From an uncultured Photobacterium sp. (GTDB lineage: Bacteria; Pseudomonadota; Gammaproteobacteria; Enterobacterales; Vibrionaceae), in assembly GCF_947502415.1 (NCBI RefSeq), contig NZ_CANMZV010000022.1:1-64000 (forward strand): a stretch of 64,000 bases of DNA, read 5' to 3'. Position numbers and translations under genes: made by a program. Of the stretch, positions 43,148-53,211 are shown piece by piece (the first letter of the stretch is position 1; each line of letters opens with the position of its first letter). The notes beneath the pieces were generated by a model. The model was given only the letters and a program-made list of their open reading frames with translations. It was not told the DNA's origin and searched no databases.

Positions 43148-44041
43148 TCACATTTCATGACCAAACATTGCAATGAATTGCTTTAATTTGTCTGCTTCGT
43201 CAAAGCTGAAAACGATCTTGCCCTTGCCATTTTTTTGCTGGTTGATTGCCACCTGAGTACCAAAATGTTCACTTAGGTGGTTTTCAGCCGCTTCCAGCAC
43301 TGGGTTGATCTCTTTGGCTTTCGGCTCCTCTGCCGGGGCCAGCATCTTTTTGACCAGCTTTTCAGTATCACGGACGGTCAACATTTTTGCTACAACCGCT
43401 TGTGCCGCTTCTAACTGAGCCTCTGCATCCAGCGGCAGCAGGGCACGAGCATGACCCATTTCCAACAGGCTCTGCTCAACCAAACGCTTCACTGGTTCGG
43501 CCAACTGGTTAAGCCTCAACAAGTTAGATACAGTTGTACGAGACTTACCAACCGCTTCTGCGACCTGCTGATGGGTCAGTGAAAACTCACTCTGCAGTCG
43601 CTCCAATGCCTGCGCCTCCTCGATGGCATTAAGATCCTCACGCTGGATATTCTCAATCAGCGCGATTGCCACCGTGGCACGGTCATTCACATCCTTAATG
43701 ATACAAGGGACTTTCTGAAGCCCAGCTTGACGAGCCGCTCGCCAGCGTCTTTCACCGGCAATGATCTCGAATTGTTGCGGTGCAAGTTCCCGTACCACAA
43801 TCGGCTGGATCACCCCTTGGGCACGGATGGAGTCACTCAACTCGGCCAGCGCTTCATCCGACATATCTTTACGCGGCTGAAACTGTCCGGGCTGCAGCAT
43901 CTGGACCGATAAGTCTTGTAGCCGTCCATCAGCTGACAAGGTTTGTGCCTTGTCGGCACTCTGTTTTTTTGCTTGTGCTACCGAGCTGGTTGCCAGCAGC
44001 GCATCAAGGCCCTTGCCCAGGCCTCGTTTACTCATGTTCAT
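43148..44041 (-). CDS. parB: Chromosome partitioning protein ParB
   Basis: A 297-residue ParB/Spo0J CTPase that loads on parS and spreads. N-terminal ParA-interacting tail KRGLGKGLDALLA; the CTP-binding ParB domain contains LQPGQFQPRKDM and IIAGERRWRAARQAGL (about residues 95-115). The HTH is LTHQQVAEAVGKSRTTVSNLLRL near residue 150. A C-terminal dimerisation domain ends the protein. It follows parA by 9 nt. Two parS sites are in this window, at 62000 and 63949. Confidence 0.97.
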   Translation of the reverse strand: MNMSKRGLGKGLDALLATSSVAQAKKQSADKAQTLSADGRLQDLSVQMLQPGQFQPRKDMSDEALAELSDSIRAQGVIQPIVVRELAPQQFEIIAGERRWRAARQAGLQKVPCIIKDVNDRATVAIALIENIQREDLNAIEEAQALERLQSEFSLTHQQVAEAVGKSRTTVSNLLRLNQLAEPVKRLVEQSLLEMGHARALLPLDAEAQLEAAQAVVAKMLTVRDTEKLVKKMLAPAEEPKAKEINPVLEAAENHLSEHFGTQVAINQQKNGKGKIVFSFDEADKLKQFIAMFGHEM

Positions 44042-44050
44042 TGTTAACCC

Positions 44051-44845
44051 TTATGCATCCACAGTACCGGCACTACGCTCAATTTCATCACGGCGGATAA
44101 TTTCACCGGCAAGCGCAAGGTAAGCCTTAGCACCGCTTGAATACTTGTCATAGTACATCGCCGGGCGACCATGACTCGGCGCCTCAGCCAGACGGACGTT
44201 ACGTGGGATCACGGTACGGTAAACTTTCTCGCCAAAGTGCTTTTTCAACTGTTGCGACACTTCATTAGCTAACCGGTTACGCGGGTCGTACATGGTACGC
44301 AGCAGACCTTCAATTTTAAGATCGGCGTTCACCACAGCGGTCAGCTTACTGATGGTATCCATCAATGCGGTCAGGCCTTCCAGCGCAAAGTATTCACACT
44401 GCATAGGGACAAGTACAGAATCTGCAGCTGTCATAGCATTGATTGTAAGAAGGTTTAATGCAGGAGGACAATCGATAAAGATGAAATCATAGTTATCACG
44501 AACTACCTCTAAAGCATTACGCAAGCGCACTTCGCGAGCAAAGACTTCCATTAATTTGATTTCGGCAGCGGTCACGTCACCATTGGCGGCAATCAGGTGA
44601 TAGCCGCCGGTGGTGTCAGTGATCGCCACCTCGTTGAATGGGGTTTCTTCGACCAGAAGATCATAGGCAGTGGCATCGACCTGGTATTTGTCCACACCGC
44701 TGGCCATGGTGGCATTGCCCTGAGGATCCAGATCAATAACCAGAACTTTGCGCTGTGTAGCGGCCAGTGATGCCGCAAGATTGACGCAAGTGGTGGTTTT
44801 ACCCACGCCTCCTTTCTGATTGGCTACAGCTATGACTCTTCCCAC
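44051..44845 (-). CDS. parA: Chromosome partitioning ATPase ParA (Soj)
   Basis: A 264-residue deviant-Walker ATPase that moves ParB-parS complexes, segregating the origin. Deviant Walker A is NQKGGVGKTTT (residues 9-19); Walker A' and B regions are VLVIDLDPQGNATMA and DFIFIDCPPALNLLT. It has the short form without an HTH extension, as in chromosomal ParA1 of vibrios. It sits in mnmG-rsmG-parA-parB, the usual arrangement. Confidence 0.97.
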   Translation of the reverse strand: MGRVIAVANQKGGVGKTTTCVNLAASLAATQRKVLVIDLDPQGNATMASGVDKYQVDATAYDLLVEETPFNEVAITDTTGGYHLIAANGDVTAAEIKLMEVFAREVRLRNALEVVRDNYDFIFIDCPPALNLLTINAMTAADSVLVPMQCEYFALEGLTALMDTISKLTAVVNADLKIEGLLRTMYDPRNRLANEVSQQLKKHFGEKVYRTVIPRNVRLAEAPSHGRPAMYYDKYSSGAKAYLALAGEIIRRDEIERSAGTVDA

Positions 44846-44861
44846 AAAAAAACCTCATCAA

Positions 44862-45482
44862 TTAACCCTTTGCCGTCAAGATTACTAGATGACGCTCCCC
44901 ATCTAACTCAGGGACTTGCAAAGATTTGACTTCGGTCACAGAACACCACTCAGGAAGTTCTGCCACCTCTTGTTGATTAAACTGTCCTTTCAGTGCCATA
45001 AAACACCCGCCTTCTGTCGGCAGGTGATGACACCAGGACACCATATCGTTCAGCGAAGCAAAGGCACGGCTCAGTACTACATCAAAGCCTTGCTCTGGCT
45101 GAAATTCCTCAACCCGGCTCTGAACTGGCGTTACATTGCCAATCCCCAGCTCGTGGATCACCTGACGAATGAAGCGAATTCGCTTACCCAAGCTATCGAG
45201 CAAGGTAAATTCCTTGTCCGGATTCATAATAGCCAACGGGATACCCGGCAGGCCAGGGCCAGTGCCGACATCGATAAAGCGCTCACCACTAAGGTGAGTG
45301 CTTACCACAATACTATCCATGATATGTTTCACTAACATCTCATTAGGATCGCGAACTGAGGTCAAATTATACGCTTTGTTCCACTTATGAAGCAGAGCAA
45401 CATACCCAACCAGTTGCTCAACTTGCTGTTCTGTGACCTCAAGGTCTGTTTGCGCAATAAGTTGCGCCAAACGCTGTTTCAC
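44862..45482 (-). CDS. rsmG: 16S rRNA (guanine-527-N7) methyltransferase
   Basis: A 206-residue SAM-dependent methyltransferase (E. coli 207). SAM motif I is [17 protein letters not shown] near residues 66-82, with [12 protein letters not shown] following and [15 protein letters not shown] later. It methylates G527 in the 530 loop of 16S rRNA; loss gives low-level streptomycin resistance in other species. It starts 9 nt after mnmG. Confidence 0.97.
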   Translation of the reverse strand: MKQRLAQLIAQTDLEVTEQQVEQLVGYVALLHKWNKAYNLTSVRDPNEMLVKHIMDSIVVSTHLSGERFIDVGTGPGLPGIPLAIMNPDKEFTLLDSLGKRIRFIRQVIHELGIGNVTPVQSRVEEFQPEQGFDVVLSRAFASLNDMVSWCHHLPTEGGCFMALKGQFNQQEVAELPEWCSVTEVKSLQVPELDGERHLVILTAKG

Positions 45483-45491
45483 TGATGACTC

Positions 45492-47381
45492 CTATTCGCC
45501 TTTTTTCAGCATGCCTTGTTTTTTCAGGTAAACCAGCAGCAGCGAAATTGCTGCCGGGGTAACGCCTGAAATACGTGACGCCATACCGATAGTTTCCGGT
45601 TTGGCATCATTCAGTTTCGCCACCACTTCGTTTGACAGTCCCTTTACCACGCTATAGTCCAAATCCAATGGTAGCTTGGTTTTTTCATGGCGCAGTGATT
45701 TTTCGACTTCGTCTTTCTGACGATCGATGTAACCCTGGTACTTCACCTGGATTTCCACCTGTTCGCGAGCCTGAATGTCATCATGGGCCGGCGCAAACGC
45801 CTCGATCGCCGTTAGCTGATCGTAAGTCACTTCCGGACGACGCAGAAGATCTTCACCGCTGGCCTCACGGACGATCGGTGTTTTAAGGATCTTATTCAGC
45901 TCTTCAACATGATCCGAATTCGGCGTGATCCAGATATCTTTCAGGCGCTGACGCTCCTGTTCCATGTTTTCGATTTTCTGATTGAAACGCGCCCAGCGCT
46001 CATCATCAACCAGGCCAAATTCTCGACCAATTTCAGTCAGGCGCAAGTCGGCATTATCTTCACGCAGCAGCAGGCGGTATTCAGCACGAGAAGTAAACAT
46101 ACGGTACGGTTCTTTCGTACCCATGGTCGACAAATCATCAATCAATACGCCCATATAAGCCTGATCACGACGTGGACTCCAACCTTCTTTGTCCTGCGCC
46201 AACAGCGCGGCGTTCATACCTGCCAGCAAGCCTTGTGCCGCTGCTTCTTCGTAACCGGTAGTACCATTGATCTGGCCAGCAAAGAACAAACCCCGGATAA
46301 ATTTCGTCTCGAAAGTTTGCTTCAAATCGCGTGGATCAAAGAAATCATACTCAATGGCATAGCCAGGACGCACAATAGCTGCGTTTTCAAAACCTTGCAT
46401 TGAGCGGACAATTTGCATCTGCACGTCAAACGGCAGGCTGGTGGAGATACCGTTCGGATACAGCTCATGGGTTGTCAGGCCTTCAGGCTCAATGAAGATC
46501 TGGTGGCTGTTCTTATCGGCAAAGCGCATCACCTTGTCTTCAATCGACGGGCAGTAACGCGGACCAATACCTTCAATCACACCGGAATACATTGGGCTGC
46601 GATCCAAGTTATTACGGATCACATCATGTGTGCGCTCGTTAGTGTGGGTGATAAAACATGGGATCTGGCGTGGATGATCCGACGGTTTGCCCATGAACGA
46701 GAATAATGGCGTCGGGTTATCACCGTGCTGTGCCTGCAGTTGGCTGAAATCGACAGTGCGGGCATCGATACGTGGTGGTGTACCGGTTTTCAGACGATCA
46801 ACACGGAACGGTAGCTCACGCAGTCGGTTAGCCAGCGCGATCGATGGTGGATCCCCTGCACGGCCGCCGCTGTAATTCTCCAGACCGATATGGATCTTAC
46901 CGCCAAGGAAGGTACCAACCGTTAGAACAACGGATTTAGCACGGAATTTCAGACCCATTTCAGTCACTACACCGACAACACGATCATTATCAACGATCAA
47001 GTCATCTACGGATTGCTGGAACAACATCAGGTTCGGCTGATTTTCCAGTTTTTCACGTACCGCCGCCTTGTACAGCGCACGATCTGCCTGAGCTCGGGTT
47101 GCACGAACTGCAGGACCTTTTGAAGAGTTCAGCGTACGGAACTGGATTCCGCCTTTGTCGATCGCCTGGGCCATCAGACCCCCCAGGGCATCAACTTCTT
47201 TAACCAGGTGTCCTTTCCCGATCCCGCCAATGGCTGGGTTACACGACATTTGTCCCAGCGTATCGATATTATGCGTAAGCAGTAGGGTTTTTTGTCCCAT
47301 ACGGGCTGCGGCTAATGCGGCTTCAGTACCGGCATGACCACCACCAACCACGATGACATCAAAATTTTCCTGGTAAAACAT
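45492..47381 (-). CDS. mnmG: tRNA uridine 5-carboxymethylaminomethyl modification enzyme MnmG (GidA)
   Basis: A 629-residue FAD/NADH enzyme, same length as E. coli. With MnmE it modifies U34 of tRNAs. The FAD motif is [21 protein letters not shown] (residues 9-29), written here only in part; the GidA signatures GGPAVRA-like [16 protein letters not shown] and [15 protein letters not shown] are clear. I chose the ATG at 47381 ([14 protein letters not shown]) with GAGGT upstream; the frame runs 48 nt further without homology. It is the leftward gene immediately left of oriC. Confidence 0.97.
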   Translation of the reverse strand: MFYQENFDVIVVGGGHAGTEAALAAARMGQKTLLLTHNIDTLGQMSCNPAIGGIGKGHLVKEVDALGGLMAQAIDKGGIQFRTLNSSKGPAVRATRAQADRALYKAAVREKLENQPNLMLFQQSVDDLIVDNDRVVGVVTEMGLKFRAKSVVLTVGTFLGGKIHIGLENYSGGRAGDPPSIALANRLRELPFRVDRLKTGTPPRIDARTVDFSQLQAQHGDNPTPLFSFMGKPSDHPRQIPCFITHTNERTHDVIRNNLDRSPMYSGVIEGIGPRYCPSIEDKVMRFADKNSHQIFIEPEGLTTHELYPNGISTSLPFDVQMQIVRSMQGFENAAIVRPGYAIEYDFFDPRDLKQTFETKFIRGLFFAGQINGTTGYEEAAAQGLLAGMNAALLAQDKEGWSPRRDQAYMGVLIDDLSTMGTKEPYRMFTSRAEYRLLLREDNADLRLTEIGREFGLVDDERWARFNQKIENMEQERQRLKDIWITPNSDHVEELNKILKTPIVREASGEDLLRRPEVTYDQLTAIEAFAPAHDDIQAREQVEIQVKYQGYIDRQKDEVEKSLRHEKTKLPLDLDYSVVKGLSNEVVAKLNDAKPETIGMASRISGVTPAAISLLLVYLKKQGMLKKGE

Positions 47382-47434
47382 GAAACTACCTCGGGTATTC
47401 AAAATCGCCAGTGAGTTATCTACGAGCAAAGGAG

Positions 47435-47760
47435 GATCATTCTATCCTGTTTCAGGGAAAGAGAGAATCATTAGTGAAGATCATTTGATCAAGAGAAAAT
47501 GGCTTCTTAAATATATATAAGATCTTTTAAAGAGATCTTCTGTTAGATCTATTATATAGATCGCCAGATCATGTGGATAAGTGATAAATGATCCTAATGA
47601 TCATGGTGTTAGGGAGGATCATTAGCTGTGGAACAGCATGGATCTTCGTAAGGATTAGCTGGGATCAAAATGGCTACTTATCAACAGGGGGTAGGGGCGA
47701 TTAAATTTATACAATGGATAACTATGGTTTGATCACCGGAAAGATCTATAGTTATCCACA
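47435..47760. other. oriC: Chromosomal replication origin oriC
   Basis: The mnmG-mioC gap holds 15 GATC sites in about 310 bp, an A/T-rich unwinding element at 47505-47562 and DnaA boxes. Box R1 TGTGGATAA is at 47572-47580 (minus), an R3-like TTATCAACA at 47678-47686 (plus), R4 TTATCCACA at 47752-47760 (plus), and a weaker AATGGATAA at 47713-47721. The inward-facing R1 and R4 flanking the region, with the 13-mers to the left of R1, copy the E. coli oriC plan. High GATC density implies Dam methylation and SeqA sequestration. Confidence 0.95.
47521..47562 (+). repeat. oriC DNA-unwinding element, three tandem AT-rich 13-mers
   Basis: Three 13-mers beginning GATCT stand in tandem at 47521, 47534 and 47546 (GATCTTTTAAAGA, GATCTTCTGTTAG, GATCTATTATATA), followed by a further GATC at 47559. 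They match the GATCTnTTnTTTT type repeats of E. coli L, M and R. Just left lies ATATATATAA. Confidence 0.88.
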
Positions 47761-47809
47761 GAAAAAAGTTTAAAAAACGCGTGAAAATTGAATAAAAGTA
47801 GCCGGCTTT

Positions 47810-48256
47810 TTATTCACAGAAGCACTTTTTCCATTCCTGGAACCAGTTTTCGGCTGGATCTTCTGGTACCGGATCCTGTGATACATCGATGTCAAGACGC
47901 TCTCCTAAGTGGGTGGCACCGAGTGAGCCAAGTAGTTGATCTAGGTTTTTTGCGGCGGCACAGAAGGTGTCGTAGCTGCTGTCACCTAAGCCGATAACGG
48001 CGTATTTCAGTTGGGAAAGATCTGGTTTTTGCTCGCTTAGCTGTTGGATGAAAGGCTGAATGTTATCCGGGAATTCGCCGGCACCATGCGTGGAGCAGAC
48101 CACCAGCCAGGTACTATCGTGTGGCAGTTCGGCTAAATCGGCTCGGTTGACGATGTCGGTTTGGTGGCCTTCTTGTTCCAGTAGCTCGGACAGGTGGTCG
48201 GCGACATATTCGGCACCGCCTAGGGTGCTGCCGGTGATCAGGGTGATTTGACTCAT
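47810..48256 (-). CDS. mioC: Flavodoxin-like protein MioC
   Basis: A 148-residue FMN-binding flavodoxin (E. coli 147). FMN phosphate loop is TGSTLGGAEYVA (residues 7-18), and CSTHGAGEFPDN (about 54-65) with GLGDSSYDTFC form the flavin site. It acts as a short electron carrier, reported for biotin synthase in E. coli. Its stop codon overlaps a DnaA-type box TTATTCACA (47810-47818). Transcription runs leftward into oriC, as in E. coli. Confidence 0.96.
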   Translation of the reverse strand: MSQITLITGSTLGGAEYVADHLSELLEQEGHQTDIVNRADLAELPHDSTWLVVCSTHGAGEFPDNIQPFIQQLSEQKPDLSQLKYAVIGLGDSSYDTFCAAAKNLDQLLGSLGATHLGERLDIDVSQDPVPEDPAENWFQEWKKCFCE

Positions 48257-48333
48257 AATATCCTCAGTATAAACGGATGGTTTTCCCTGATTGTACTGGT
48301 TGGATAATAAGATAAAAGAGACAAAAGGTAGGT

Positions 48334-48342
48334 TTATTCACA
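48334..48342 (+). promoter_or_regulatory. DnaA box upstream of mioC
   Basis: TTATTCACA fits the DnaA consensus TTWTNCACA exactly. It is 78 bp upstream of the mioC start. In E. coli a DnaA box in the mioC promoter represses transcription toward oriC; the same role is inferred here. Confidence 0.6.
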
Positions 48343-48350
48343 GGCTGTAA

Positions 48351-48392
48351 ACGAAAACAGGGCCAGGAAGGGGATGATCCCTTCGCTGGCCC
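48351..48392 (-). terminator. Terminator of mnmE
   Basis: A long hairpin with arms GGGCCAG-GAAGGG and CCCTTC-G-CTGGCCC (48360-48392, one bulge). On the minus strand TGTTTTCG follows. It lies 26 bp after mnmE. Confidence 0.75.
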
Positions 48393-48418
48393 CGTCTTGC
48401 GTTCGGTGGTGGATCCGG

Positions 48419-49786
48419 TTATTTGCCGATACAGAACGAGGTAAAGATCCGGCCTAAAAGATCATCTGAGGTGAATTCACCGGTGATCTCGCTCAGGTGT
48501 TGCTGGGCAAGGCGTAGTTCTTCTGCCAGGATTTCCCCGGCCATGAACCCTTCTAGTTGCTCTTTACCGGTTTCCAGGTGCGTTGCAGCGCGTTCCAAGG
48601 CCTCCAGGTGGCGGCGGCGGGCCATGAAGCCCCCTTCGGTCGTGCCGGCAAACCCCATGCATTCCTTGAGGTGCTCACGCAGGTTATCGATGCCGTCACC
48701 AGTACGGGCTGACAGGCGGATCAGGGTAGGATTGCTGATATGGCAGATCCCAGCTTCTTCGCCAGTGAGTTCGACTTTATTGCGGATCACCGTCAGGCCC
48801 ATGCTTTCCGGTAGGCGCTCGATAAAGTCCGGCCAGATTTCTTTCGGGTCGGTGGCATCGGTGGTGGTACTGTCGACCATGAACAGTACACGGTCGGCTT
48901 GCTGGATTTCGTCCCAGGCTCGCTCGATACCGATACGTTCGACTTCATCGGAGGCTTCTCGCAAGCCAGCGGTGTCGATGATATGCAGTGGCATGCCATC
49001 GATGTGGATATGTTCGCGCAAGACATCCCGGGTGGTTCCTGCAATGTCGGTGACGATGGCGGAGTCTTTACCTGACAGGGCGTTAAGCAGGCTGGATTTA
49101 CCGGCATTCGGGCGGCCGGCAATCACCACTTTCATCCCTTCACGTATGATGGATCCTTGATTGGCTTCGCGGCGAACGGCTTCCAGGCGGTCGATGATGC
49201 CGTTCAGATCACCGCTGACCCTGCCGTCAGACAGAAAGTCGATTTCCTCTTCCGGGAAGTCGATGGCAGCTTCGACGTAGATACGCAGGTGGATCAGTGC
49301 TTCAACCAGTTCATTTACTCGGGTTGAGAAAGCGCCCTGGAGCGATTTAAAGGCACTTTTCGCCGCTTCTTCGGAGCTGGCATCAATCAGGTCGGCAATC
49401 GCCTCTGCCTGCGCCAGGTCGAGCTTGTCGTTCATGAAAGCTCGTTCTGAAAACTCACCTGGACGGGCGGCACGAATGCCGTCGATGTGCAGGATGCGCT
49501 TGATCATCATGTCCATCAGGACCGGGCCGCCATGGCCCTGCAGTTCCAGTACATCTTCGCCGGTGAAGGAATTAGGTCCTTTGAAAAATAAGGCGATGCC
49601 CTGATCCAGTGCGCTTCCGTCCTCGTTTTTGAAAGGCAGGTACTCTGCATAGCGAGGCTTGAGTTCACGGCCGGCAACCGCAAGAGCAACTTCTTTGGCC
49701 TTTGGGCCGGAGACGCGAATAATGCCCACGCCGCCACGGCCCGGAGGGGTGGCCTGCGCAACAATGGTATCAGTATGTTCGATCAT
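48419..49786 (-). CDS. mnmE: tRNA modification GTPase MnmE (TrmE)
   Basis: A 455-residue GTPase (E. coli 454) acting with MnmG on U34 of tRNA. The N-terminal tetrahydrofolate domain begins [18 protein letters not shown]. An all-helical region carries an embedded G domain with G1 GRPNAGKSS (about residues 224-232), G2 TRDV after DIAGT, G3 DTAG and NKVE as the G4 motif. The C-terminal CIGK box, essential for catalysis, is intact. Transcribed leftward toward mioC and oriC. Confidence 0.97.
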   Translation of the reverse strand: MIEHTDTIVAQATPPGRGGVGIIRVSGPKAKEVALAVAGRELKPRYAEYLPFKNEDGSALDQGIALFFKGPNSFTGEDVLELQGHGGPVLMDMMIKRILHIDGIRAARPGEFSERAFMNDKLDLAQAEAIADLIDASSEEAAKSAFKSLQGAFSTRVNELVEALIHLRIYVEAAIDFPEEEIDFLSDGRVSGDLNGIIDRLEAVRREANQGSIIREGMKVVIAGRPNAGKSSLLNALSGKDSAIVTDIAGTTRDVLREHIHIDGMPLHIIDTAGLREASDEVERIGIERAWDEIQQADRVLFMVDSTTTDATDPKEIWPDFIERLPESMGLTVIRNKVELTGEEAGICHISNPTLIRLSARTGDGIDNLREHLKECMGFAGTTEGGFMARRRHLEALERAATHLETGKEQLEGFMAGEILAEELRLAQQHLSEITGEFTSDDLLGRIFTSFCIGK

Positions 49787-49890
49787 AATTTTGGCTTAGC
49801 TTGGTAAATTCGCTGCAATTGTAAACAGACTAGTTGGGAAAACCTAGTCATCGCAAGCATTCCGCTTGATAGATGCAGGTGTTAGAAATC

Positions 49891-49926
49891 AGGAAAACAA
49901 AAAAGGCGACCTTAAGGCCGCCTTTT
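49891..49926 (-). terminator. Terminator of the rpmH-rnpA-yidD-yidC operon
   Basis: Arms AAAAGGCG and CGCCTTTT (49901-49908, 49919-49926) with inner CC/GG pairs and a TTAA loop. On the minus strand TTGTTTTCC follows. It lies between yidC and mnmE. Confidence 0.85.
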
Positions 49927-49942
49927 AGGACAGGTATTCACA

Positions 49943-51559
49943 TTACTTGGAATGCAGACCTTTTTTCTCTAATGAACGGTAAATCAGCGTCTGCTGGATT
50001 AGCGTCACGATGTTCGATACCAGCCAGTACAGAACCAGGCCAGATGGGAACCACAGGAAGAAGAAAGTGAACATCACTGGCATGAAAGTCATGATCTTCT
50101 GCTGCATTGGATCCGTTACTGTCGATGGGCTCATCTTCTGGATCAGGAACATGGTTACACCCATCAGGATCGGTAGCACGAAGTACGGGTCCTGCGCAGA
50201 CAGATCGTGGATCCAGCCAAAGAACGGCGTATGACGCAGCTCAACAGATTCCATCAATGACCAGTAAAGGGCAATAAAGATTGGCATCTGTAGCAAGATA
50301 GGTAAACAGCCACCCAGTGGGTTTACTTTCTCTTTCTTGTACAGCTCCATCATTTCCTGGCTCATGCGCTGGCGGTCGTCGCCCAGGCGCTCACGCATTG
50401 CCTGTAGTTTAGGCTGCAGCATGCGCATTTTCGCCATTGATGTGTACTGCGCTTTAGTTAGCGGGTACATTGCACCACGAACGATGAAGGTTAACACCAT
50501 GATTGCCACACCCCAGTTCACCACGATGCTCTGGATGAACGACAGTAGGCTGTGCAGCGGGCTTGCGATGAACCATAGCCAGCCGTAATCAACTGTCAGG
50601 TTCAGGTTGGCTGCAGTTGCTTCCATCTGATCCTGTAGTTTAGGACCTACCCACAGGGTTGATGTTAGTGTTTGCTCACTACCAGGTGCCACTGTTGACG
50701 TTGGCATACGGATACCGATGTAGCCCAGGCCGTTGCCGGTACGGGTGTATAGGTTAGTTGCACCGGCGTTGCGTGGGATCCATGCAGAGACGAAGTAGTG
50801 CTGCATCATTGCCGCCCAGCCCTGATCGTTGATAGTCAGGTTCAGGTTCTTGTCCTGCATATCGTCGAAGCTGTACTTTTTGTACTTGGTGTCGTCAGCT
50901 GAGTAGGCACCGCCGTGGTAAGTTGGCATCGCCAGGTTGCCGCCAGCATCGACCAGGTTCTGCTTTAACTGAGCATACATTTGAACACTGGCTGCAGCGT
51001 CAGTCTGGTTGTCGATGGTGTATTCAACATCAACAGCGTAGCTGCCGCGCTTCAGAACAAATGTCTTGGTGTAGCTGATGCCGTCTTTTTCGTACGTCAT
51101 TGGTACACGTAGTTCGTCTTGGCCGTCAGCCAAAGTGAAGCTGTCAGCGTCAACGCTCAGCTGGGCACGGCCGGCTGTTGTGTCGATACCGTTGACACCA
51201 ATCAGGCCTGATTGGGCCGTAAATTTGTAATCTGGGGTGTTTTTCAGCAATACAAACGGGTCTGCTGAATCAAGTTCATTGTCGTAAGCCAGAAGTTTGG
51301 CTTCGATGACATCGCCACCAAGCGTATCGACAGTAAGCGCCAGTACATCTGTATTGATGGTGATTAGGTTGTTGGACGTGCTTTGGTCAGTAATCGGCTG
51401 GCCGTCACCTGTATGTGAAGGAACATCACCACTGTTGTTGACTTGTTGCTCTACACCCTGGGTTGGAGTCTGAGGGCTGTTATCCATGTTCCACTGCTGG
51501 AACAGCAGGAACGAGACAAACAGTAGGGCAATTAACAGAATATTGCGTTGGGAATCCAT
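49943..51559 (-). CDS. yidC: Membrane protein insertase YidC
   Basis: A 538-residue inner-membrane insertase (E. coli 548). An N-terminal membrane anchor (residues 6-22) is followed by the large periplasmic domain (about 60-340), then the conserved five-segment core. The core includes [20 protein letters not shown] with the catalytic-groove arginine, [20 protein letters not shown], and a C-terminal membrane segment with [17 protein letters not shown]. It inserts proteins alone or with SecYEG, including F0 c subunit, encoded nearby. Confidence 0.97.
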   Translation of the reverse strand: MDSQRNILLIALLFVSFLLFQQWNMDNSPQTPTQGVEQQVNNSGDVPSHTGDGQPITDQSTSNNLITINTDVLALTVDTLGGDVIEAKLLAYDNELDSADPFVLLKNTPDYKFTAQSGLIGVNGIDTTAGRAQLSVDADSFTLADGQDELRVPMTYEKDGISYTKTFVLKRGSYAVDVEYTIDNQTDAAASVQMYAQLKQNLVDAGGNLAMPTYHGGAYSADDTKYKKYSFDDMQDKNLNLTINDQGWAAMMQHYFVSAWIPRNAGATNLYTRTGNGLGYIGIRMPTSTVAPGSEQTLTSTLWVGPKLQDQMEATAANLNLTVDYGWLWFIASPLHSLLSFIQSIVVNWGVAIMVLTFIVRGAMYPLTKAQYTSMAKMRMLQPKLQAMRERLGDDRQRMSQEMMELYKKEKVNPLGGCLPILLQMPIFIALYWSLMESVELRHTPFFGWIHDLSAQDPYFVLPILMGVTMFLIQKMSPSTVTDPMQQKIMTFMPVMFTFFFLWFPSGLVLYWLVSNIVTLIQQTLIYRSLEKKGLHSK

Positions 51560-51561
51560 CG

Positions 51562-51819
51562 TTACTTATCTCTGTCGTTATGCTTGGTTGGCGGAACGGG
51601 GTCATAACCACCGTCGTTTAAAGGATGACATCTTAATAGACGTTTCGCTGCGAACCAACAACCTTTTATCGCTCCATGCGTTTTTATTGCTTCAATTGCG
51701 AACTGAGAACATGTAGGGGTAAAGCGACAGCGTGGTCCAATAAGTGGACTTATTGTCAGTTGGTAAAAGCGGACTAGTCCGATGACTAGCCACGCGAAGG
51801 GCGAGACAGGCGATGCCAT
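51562..51819 (-). CDS. yidD: Membrane protein insertion efficiency factor YidD
   Basis: An 85-residue YidD with the family core [20 protein letters not shown] (residues 19-38) and [19 protein letters not shown] hydrophobic N-terminal helix likely lies on the inner membrane. It overlaps the end of rnpA by 34 nt and ends 2 nt before yidC, so translation of the three is tightly linked. Confidence 0.95.
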   Translation of the reverse strand: MASPVSPFAWLVIGLVRFYQLTISPLIGPRCRFTPTCSQFAIEAIKTHGAIKGCWFAAKRLLRCHPLNDGGYDPVPPTKHNDRDK

Positions 51820-52142
51820 AATTTATCTAGCAACTTGAAAAGTTCTTCGTTGCTCAGCTCACTGGCACTTTTCTTTGCAATCACGACGAAATCTTTGGCT
51901 GGCAGATCAGCTTGCTTTAGACGGAAACTTTCACGCACGGCGCGCTTGAATTTGTTTCTGCCGACAGCGGTTTTGATCTGTTTTTTAGGAACAGCCAAGC
52001 CGAGACGAGGATGATCGAGTTCGTTAGAACGGGCAAGAATAGTTAAGTGGGGAGAGCCAGCACGATGAGCTTGCTGGAAGACTTTTTTGTAATGTTCGGG
52101 AGTTAACAGACGTAACTCCCGAGAAAAAGCGAGCTTATTCAA
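51786..52142 (-). CDS. rnpA: Ribonuclease P protein component
   Basis: A 118-residue basic protein (E. coli 119) that binds RNase P RNA for tRNA 5'-end maturation. The RNR signature is [14 protein letters not shown] at about residues 61-74. The N-terminal [19 protein letters not shown] matches the family. It follows rpmH by 12 nt and overlaps yidD. Confidence 0.96.
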   Translation of the reverse strand: MNKLAFSRELRLLTPEHYKKVFQQAHRAGSPHLTILARSNELDHPRLGLAVPKKQIKTAVGRNKFKRAVRESFRLKQADLPAKDFVVIAKKSASELSNEELFKLLDKLWHRLSRPSRG

Positions 52143-52154
52143 AATAATCAGAGA

Positions 52155-52289
52155 TTACTTAGAAAGACGCTTACGGCCTTTAGCGCGACGTGCGTTGATT
52201 GTTGCGCGACCGTTCTTAGTAGCCATGCGTGCACGGAAGCCGTGAGTACGCTTGCGCTTTAGAACTGAAGGTTGAAAAGTGCGTTTCAT
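52155..52289 (-). CDS. rpmH: 50S ribosomal protein L34
   Basis: A 44-residue very basic ribosomal protein beginning [18 protein letters not shown] and ending GRKRLSK; nearly identical to E. coli L34 (46). It is too short for usual ORF cut-offs. A leader of nearly 100 nt with two small hairpins (one CCTCTT/AAGAGG at 52359-52374) separates it from the promoters upstream. Confidence 0.98.
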   Translation of the reverse strand: MKRTFQPSVLKRKRTHGFRARMATKNGRATINARRAKGRKRLSK

Positions 52290-52378
52290 GGTTTTACCTT
52301 AAATTAACTGATCAGTTTTTAAGTTTTGTTACTGAGTTTCCGACTGCGAACAATCGGACCTCTTAACAAAGAGGCGGA

Positions 52379-52467
52379 ATTGTAATCACTGGCCTTTAAA
52401 TAGTCAATGATTATACCCGCAGAGAACTACGGGCGCTGAATTATACTTCTTGTGGCGCTAAGTGCAA
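52379..52467 (-). promoter_or_regulatory. Promoters of the rpmH operon
   Basis: Two good sigma-70 promoters stand in tandem on the minus strand. The distal one is TTGCAC (52467-52462), 16 bp, TATAAT (52445-52440). The proximal one is TTGACT (52407-52402), 17 bp, TACAAT (52384-52379). A third perfect TATAAT at 52415-52410 lacks a clear -35. The distal -35 is directly after the stop of the ABC ATPase gene. Confidence 0.75.
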
Positions 52468-52473
52468 GGATCC

Positions 52474-53211
52474 TTATTGGATCCCAACTTGGCGCAGGAA
52501 CTTCTGTAATCGCGGATCTTGCGGATTAGTGAAGATCTGAGCCGGTGTGCCTTGTTCGACAAACTCGCCGTCGGCCATAAAGATCACCCGGTCAGCGACT
52601 TCGCGGGCAAATTGCATCTCATGGGTGACCACCAGCATGGTCTGGTGGCGGGTGGCCAGCTTCTGCATTAGGGTCAGTACTTCGCCGACCCATTCCGGAT
52701 CCAGCGCTGATGTCGGTTCGTCAAACAGCAGTAGCTCGGCTTCCAGTGCCATTGCCCGGCCGATACCGACCCGTTGCTGCTGGCCGCCGGACAGGGCGGC
52801 CGGGTAATGATCCCCTTTATCGCTAAGCCCGATGTCATCCAGGATCTGCTGGGCACGTTGGTGGGCTTCCTCTTTTTTCCATCCTTTGACGGTGACCAAT
52901 CCCTCTGCAATATTTTGTCTCGCTGTAAGGTGAGAAAAGAGGGCATAGTTCTGAAATACAAAGCCGGTCTTGCGGCGCAGGGCGAGGATATCGCTTTTGA
53001 CTGCTTGTTGGCAATTAATGGTCACATCGTCAATAGTGATCTGACCTTGGTTGGCCATTTCTAGAAAGTTAATGCAGCGCAGTAGCGTCGATTTCCCGGT
53101 GCCGGACGGGCCGATAACCACTACGATTTCCCCTTTATCGATATTCAGGTTGATGCCGGAGAAAATAGCGGCGTCGCCAAAGCATTTGGTGAGGTTGTTG
53201 ATTTTTATCAT
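52474..53211 (-). CDS. Polar amino acid (cystine-type) ABC transporter ATP-binding protein
   Basis: A 245-residue ATPase of the polar amino acid family, close in pattern to E. coli TcyN. Walker A is GPSGTGKST (33-41), the ABC signature LSGGQQQRVGIGRAMA is near residue 138, and Walker B LLLFDEPTSALDP follows; switch histidine is in VVTHEM. It overlaps the permease gene by 4 nt (ATGA). A similar three-gene set lies next to dnaA in V. cholerae. No strong terminator before the rpmH promoter. Confidence 0.93.
   Translation of the reverse strand: MIKINNLTKCFGDAAIFSGINLNIDKGEIVVVIGPSGTGKSTLLRCINFLEMANQGQITIDDVTINCQQAVKSDILALRRKTGFVFQNYALFSHLTARQNIAEGLVTVKGWKKEEAHQRAQQILDDIGLSDKGDHYPAALSGGQQQRVGIGRAMALEAELLLFDEPTSALDPEWVGEVLTLMQKLATRHQTMLVVTHEMQFAREVADRVIFMADGEFVEQGTPAQIFTNPQDPRLQKFLRQVGIQ

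Noticed and set aside
47625-47637. TGTGGAACA-like sequence in oriC as a parS or DnaA site
   Set aside because: Too many mismatches to either consensus.
48423-49160. 245-codon plus-strand frame inside mnmE
   Set aside because: Antisense of MnmE; Ser/Arg-rich translation, no ribosome-binding site.
51484-51505. TGTTCCACTGCTGGAACA in yidC as parS
   Set aside because: The half-sites are too far apart and the CACGTG core is missing.
52468-52484. GGATCC/GGATCC hairpin at the ABC ATPase stop as a terminator
   Set aside because: Short stem of a palindromic hexamer, no U-run, and directly beside the rpmH promoter.
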